From an uncultured Alphaproteobacteria bacterium (GTDB lineage Bacteria; Pseudomonadota; Alphaproteobacteria; Micavibrionales; Micavibrionaceae): 64,000 bases of DNA. Below are positions 62,004-64,000 of the stretch, piece after piece. Position 1 is the first letter of the stretch. Every line of letters starts with the position of its first letter. Under the pieces are notes generated by a model. The model did no database searches. It was not told the origin of the DNA and saw only the letters and a program-made list of their open reading frames with translations. The stretch covers positions 124,001-188,000 of the forward strand of contig CALHAR010000005.1 of assembly GCA_937931645.1 (NCBI GenBank), read 5' to 3'. A program made the position numbers and the translations under genes.

Positions 62004-62029
62004 AATCCATACGGATTAGATGGTTTTTT

Positions 62030-63073
62030 CTAACGTTTTAAATCTATCACCAAACGTTGATTAGAGACTTCCTTGTCAGGTGCAAGGTAGAAATCTTTTA
62101 AGATTGATGTTGATTTATTGAGCTTGAACTCTAACACGCTGCCTGCGCCAACTTTGTTTTGTTTGATGGTTTTAAGGAGAGCAGAAGCACGAGCATAGCG
62201 GTTGAGGTTGGCGTTAATAGACCCTTCAGGGAATCTTAAGAGCATAAGCTTGTTCTCATTATCAACTTCAATATCATAATCTACCTTACGCTTTGTTTCA
62301 AAAACGATACGTGTTTTACCGTTATGGTCGCCTATACGGATTTTAGAAATTAAATCATCAGCTGTCGAGTTAGAGGCAGATTTTATATTGACTGTTTTTT
62401 GAGGGGGGCTATTTACTTGGTTTTTTGTATGAGGGGCAGGAGCTGTTTTTAGCATTGTATCTTGAAGTTTTTCGTCTGTTGTCAGTGTTTCTTCGGTGAC
62501 CTTTATTTCTTCTTCGATAACTTGCGCTTCTTCAATAAAATTTTGCTTCCTATTTTCTTTTTCATCATAGACGCCCTTATTGATAAGCTCTTCTAATTGA
62601 AATGTAAGCGCATCAAGCTCCCCTTCAATACCGATTAACTTTGTGATAGATGGAGACATTCTATTGAGAGTGTCGGAAATTCTTTGAACATGATCTTCAA
62701 TACGCTGAAATCTATCTTCGTTTGTTTTGGTAGTTTCTGTGAAAAGCTGATTGGGATTTTTGTTCGTTTCTTGATCTTTTGGATTGTTCAACGCGACAGG
62801 GTTTACGGTAAACTTACCCTCATCTGACGCAGAGGTGCTGTCCGCAATATCACGAACCTTTTCAATCGAAATATTGGGTGCGGTATTTTGACGGGCAAAG
62901 GGAGGCTTGCTCACAACTGTTTTTTCAGTGCTGCGTTTAAAGTCTGGGTAGATTTTATCATAGACATAGTCGCACCCTGTGATGTTTAGCAAAGCCAAAC
63001 ATAGCGGTAATATCATCCATATTTTCTTATGCTTTCCCCTTAGAAGACAAGAAGAAAGCGCGTTTCTGATCAT
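62030..63073 (-). CDS. AMIN-domain lipoprotein
   Basis: 347 residues. The N-terminus is basic and then hydrophobic, with a lipobox ITGC and lipidation site Cys34. A long helical, low-complexity middle (about 100-230) includes a coiled-coil part (EDRFQRIEDHVQRISDTLNRM). The C-terminal domain (about 245-347) looks like AMIN: IRIGDHNGKTRIVFETKRKVDYD and RLVIDLKR. AMIN domains bind the cell wall or target to the septum, so this may be a peptidoglycan-binding lipoprotein. It converges with the CDF gene. Confidence 0.7.
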   Translation of the reverse strand: MIRNALSSCLLRGKHKKIWMILPLCLALLNITGCDYVYDKIYPDFKRSTEKTVVSKPPFARQNTAPNISIEKVRDIADSTSASDEGKFTVNPVALNNPKDQETNKNPNQLFTETTKTNEDRFQRIEDHVQRISDTLNRMSPSITKLIGIEGELDALTFQLEELINKGVYDEKENRKQNFIEEAQVIEEEIKVTEETLTTDEKLQDTMLKTAPAPHTKNQVNSPPQKTVNIKSASNSTADDLISKIRIGDHNGKTRIVFETKRKVDYDIEVDNENKLMLLRFPEGSINANLNRYARASALLKTIKQNKVGAGSVLEFKLNKSTSILKDFYLAPDKEVSNQRLVIDLKR

Positions 63074-63186
63074 AGAAATCGCCCTTTAGAAATTTAGCCT
63101 GCCAGGAAGGCAAGACTAACCCATTCCGATTATTGGGTGATTTGCTGAATCTGTCAAATATATAGAGGATTTAAATGATATAAATA

Positions 63187-63669
63187 TTAAGGGGTGACGG
63201 TTATGCTGAATGTCCCATTATAGGTTACATCCGTATGTGTCACGCCGCCGCCATCACTGGTTAGAACGGCGCCGACATCAAAGGTTACAGATCCTGTGCC
63301 GTCCGTAATAATGGTCGCGGGGTCGGTAAATGTACTGCTGGTGGCGAAATTGGCCGATCCAAAGCCGACAGGGTCGACACTTGTTGTACCAACGGACACG
63401 GTTAGTGGGGTCGCCGGTGGGTAGCCATCTACGGTTACATTGCCCATTTCTGGATCAATAAAGAAGATATACTCGGCATCTGCGGAAAATCCACCACCTG
63501 ATAATAGGGTGATAACGCGCGGCGCTGTGTTATCGGCAAGCACGAAGCGACCAAAATCAAGCGGTTGATTGATAGTAATGGTCTGTGCCTGCGCTGGAGC
63601 TACTATCGATAGCAGCGCTAGAAGCAGTAAAGGGAAAAGTAAAAATCTAACGCTGAATAGTAATTTCAT
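63187..63669 (-). CDS. DUF4402 exported protein
   Basis: 160 residues with a signal peptide (about 1-28, AQAQ). The mature part fits DUF4402: TITINQPLDFGRFVLADN, then PRVITLLSGGGF and further beta-strands with FSITVTP at the end. DUF4402 proteins are fimbria-like, beta-sandwich products often encoded next to a pilus chaperone. Its start overlaps the end of the chaperone-like gene by 23 bases, so the two are co-expressed. Confidence 0.85.
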   Translation of the reverse strand: MKLLFSVRFLLFPLLLLALLSIVAPAQAQTITINQPLDFGRFVLADNTAPRVITLLSGGGFSADAEYIFFIDPEMGNVTVDGYPPATPLTVSVGTTSVDPVGFGSANFATSSTFTDPATIITDGTGSVTFDVGAVLTSDGGGVTHTDVTYNGTFSITVTP

Positions 63670-64000
63670 CTAAAATTTTCCCTTTATTAACTTCGTCGCT
63701 ATACCGAACGAGAAGTGTTCCTTTTCCTATAGGCATTTCATTAAGCGAAATTTTAAAATGCCGCGTATCTATTTCCGTAAATACATTAGCATTAGAAACG
63801 AGACCTATTTTTTTATTCTTGCCGCCTTCAGGTTGCCAAAAAACTTCTAACCGACCAATCGTGCTGGCTTGACCTTCTCTTGCGATATCTAGTTTTAGTT
63901 GTGGTTGTTTGTTTTCTTCTTGCCCAGCCGGGATAAGCTGAGTGTTACTAATCTTTGCTTGGCTTGTAACGTTGCCGTGTCTCACAATCACTGGAATTGT
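63647..64000 (-). CDS. Pilus-chaperone-like protein, 5' end outside window
   Basis: The frame stays open to the end of the window and gives 117 residues of the C-terminal part. The segment IPVIVRHGN, then AKISNTQL and a central LKLDIAREGQASTIGRLEVFW, recalls the end of the first and the start of the second domain of periplasmic pilus chaperones (PapD-like). It overlaps the DUF4402 gene by 23 bases. These chaperones hold pilin-like subunits in the periplasm. The N-terminal part and any usher gene lie beyond the window. Confidence 0.65.
   Translation of the reverse strand, partial: TIPVIVRHGNVTSQAKISNTQLIPAGQEENKQPQLKLDIAREGQASTIGRLEVFWQPEGGKNKKIGLVSNANVFTEIDTRHFKISLNEMPIGKGTLLVRYSDEVNKGKILDEITIQR

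Noticed and set aside
62004..62028. Short hairpin followed by a T-run between the CDF and AMIN genes
   Set aside because: The stem is only five AT-rich pairs and the T-run is separated from it by five bases, too weak to call a terminator.
1..64000. CRISPR arrays, insertion sequences or prophage
   Set aside because: No regularly spaced repeats, transposase, integrase or phage structural genes were found on either strand.

Overview
The window is chromosomal DNA of an alphaproteobacterium of fairly low GC (about 40% by eye). The assignment rests on family content: an ATP12-type F1-ATPase chaperone, DUF3035 and DUF2794 proteins, a YfgM-like/BamB pair, a SapC protein, eukaryote-type NADP isocitrate dehydrogenase, an FeS-type bacterial photolyase with DUF2256 and TIGR03643 partners, and a fused CysN/CysC. 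A Micavibrio-like or other deep-branching, AT-rich lineage is possible, but I cannot prove the family. Coding density is very high. I see no rRNA, CRISPR array, recognisable insertion sequence or prophage. Many genes overlap by 1-14 bases, which marks translationally coupled operons.

Layout. 1-3320 (+): end of crcB, rluC-like pseudouridine synthase, an AsmA-like membrane protein, ATP12 chaperone, tag. 3331-3940: a short unannotated ORF and a small Xre regulator. 3942-19382 (-): a long housekeeping run with purN-like, a membrane protein, mutL, a pentapeptide-repeat protein, pgi, two M16 peptidases (one active, one lacking zinc ligands), a DUF3035 lipoprotein, lspA, ileS, an AEC transporter, ribF, an M15 dipeptidase-like protein and a tandem CDGSH protein. 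19518-21388 (-): FeS photolyase, DUF2256 and TIGR03643, all overlapping. Then a tRNA with anticodon CAU and mnmA.

22867-24490 holds a non-coding stretch, a near-consensus promoter and an orphan protein with four helical repeats. bamB and its YfgM-like partner follow. 27117-32214 is an accessory-looking island: two related periplasmic binding proteins without permeases, two related HTH regulators each facing away from a gene for an exported protein, and icd. 32230-35552 is envelope-related (L,D-transpeptidase, a small lipoprotein, AMIN amidase). 35652-39228 (-) runs yhhQ-like, sodium:solute symporter, cysteine desulfurase, ferredoxin; the symporter is bracketed by a 24-base perfect direct repeat.

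39472-53542 carries a hydrolase, lrgAB, bcp, a giant AsmA/YhdP-like protein, tyrS facing anmK, a Sua5/TsaC protein, a lytic transglycosylase, an acyl-CoA dehydrogenase, a Cys-rich exported protein, a HTH/coiled-coil protein and SapC. 53714-62003 brings together UDP-glucose dehydrogenase, a DMT-like transporter, a sulfotransferase and a full PAPS cycle (cysD, cysNC, cysQ), with a GNAT acetyltransferase inserted and coupled to cysNC. This suggests sulfation of a surface glycan or lipid. The window ends with an AMIN lipoprotein and a DUF4402 protein overlapping a pilus-chaperone-like gene that runs off the end.

No single gene set here is a clearly new defence or mobile system. The strongest leads are the regulator/exported-protein island (27-32 kb), the orphan repeat protein (23-24.5 kb), the photolyase micro-operon, the repeat-flanked symporter and the sulfation cluster.
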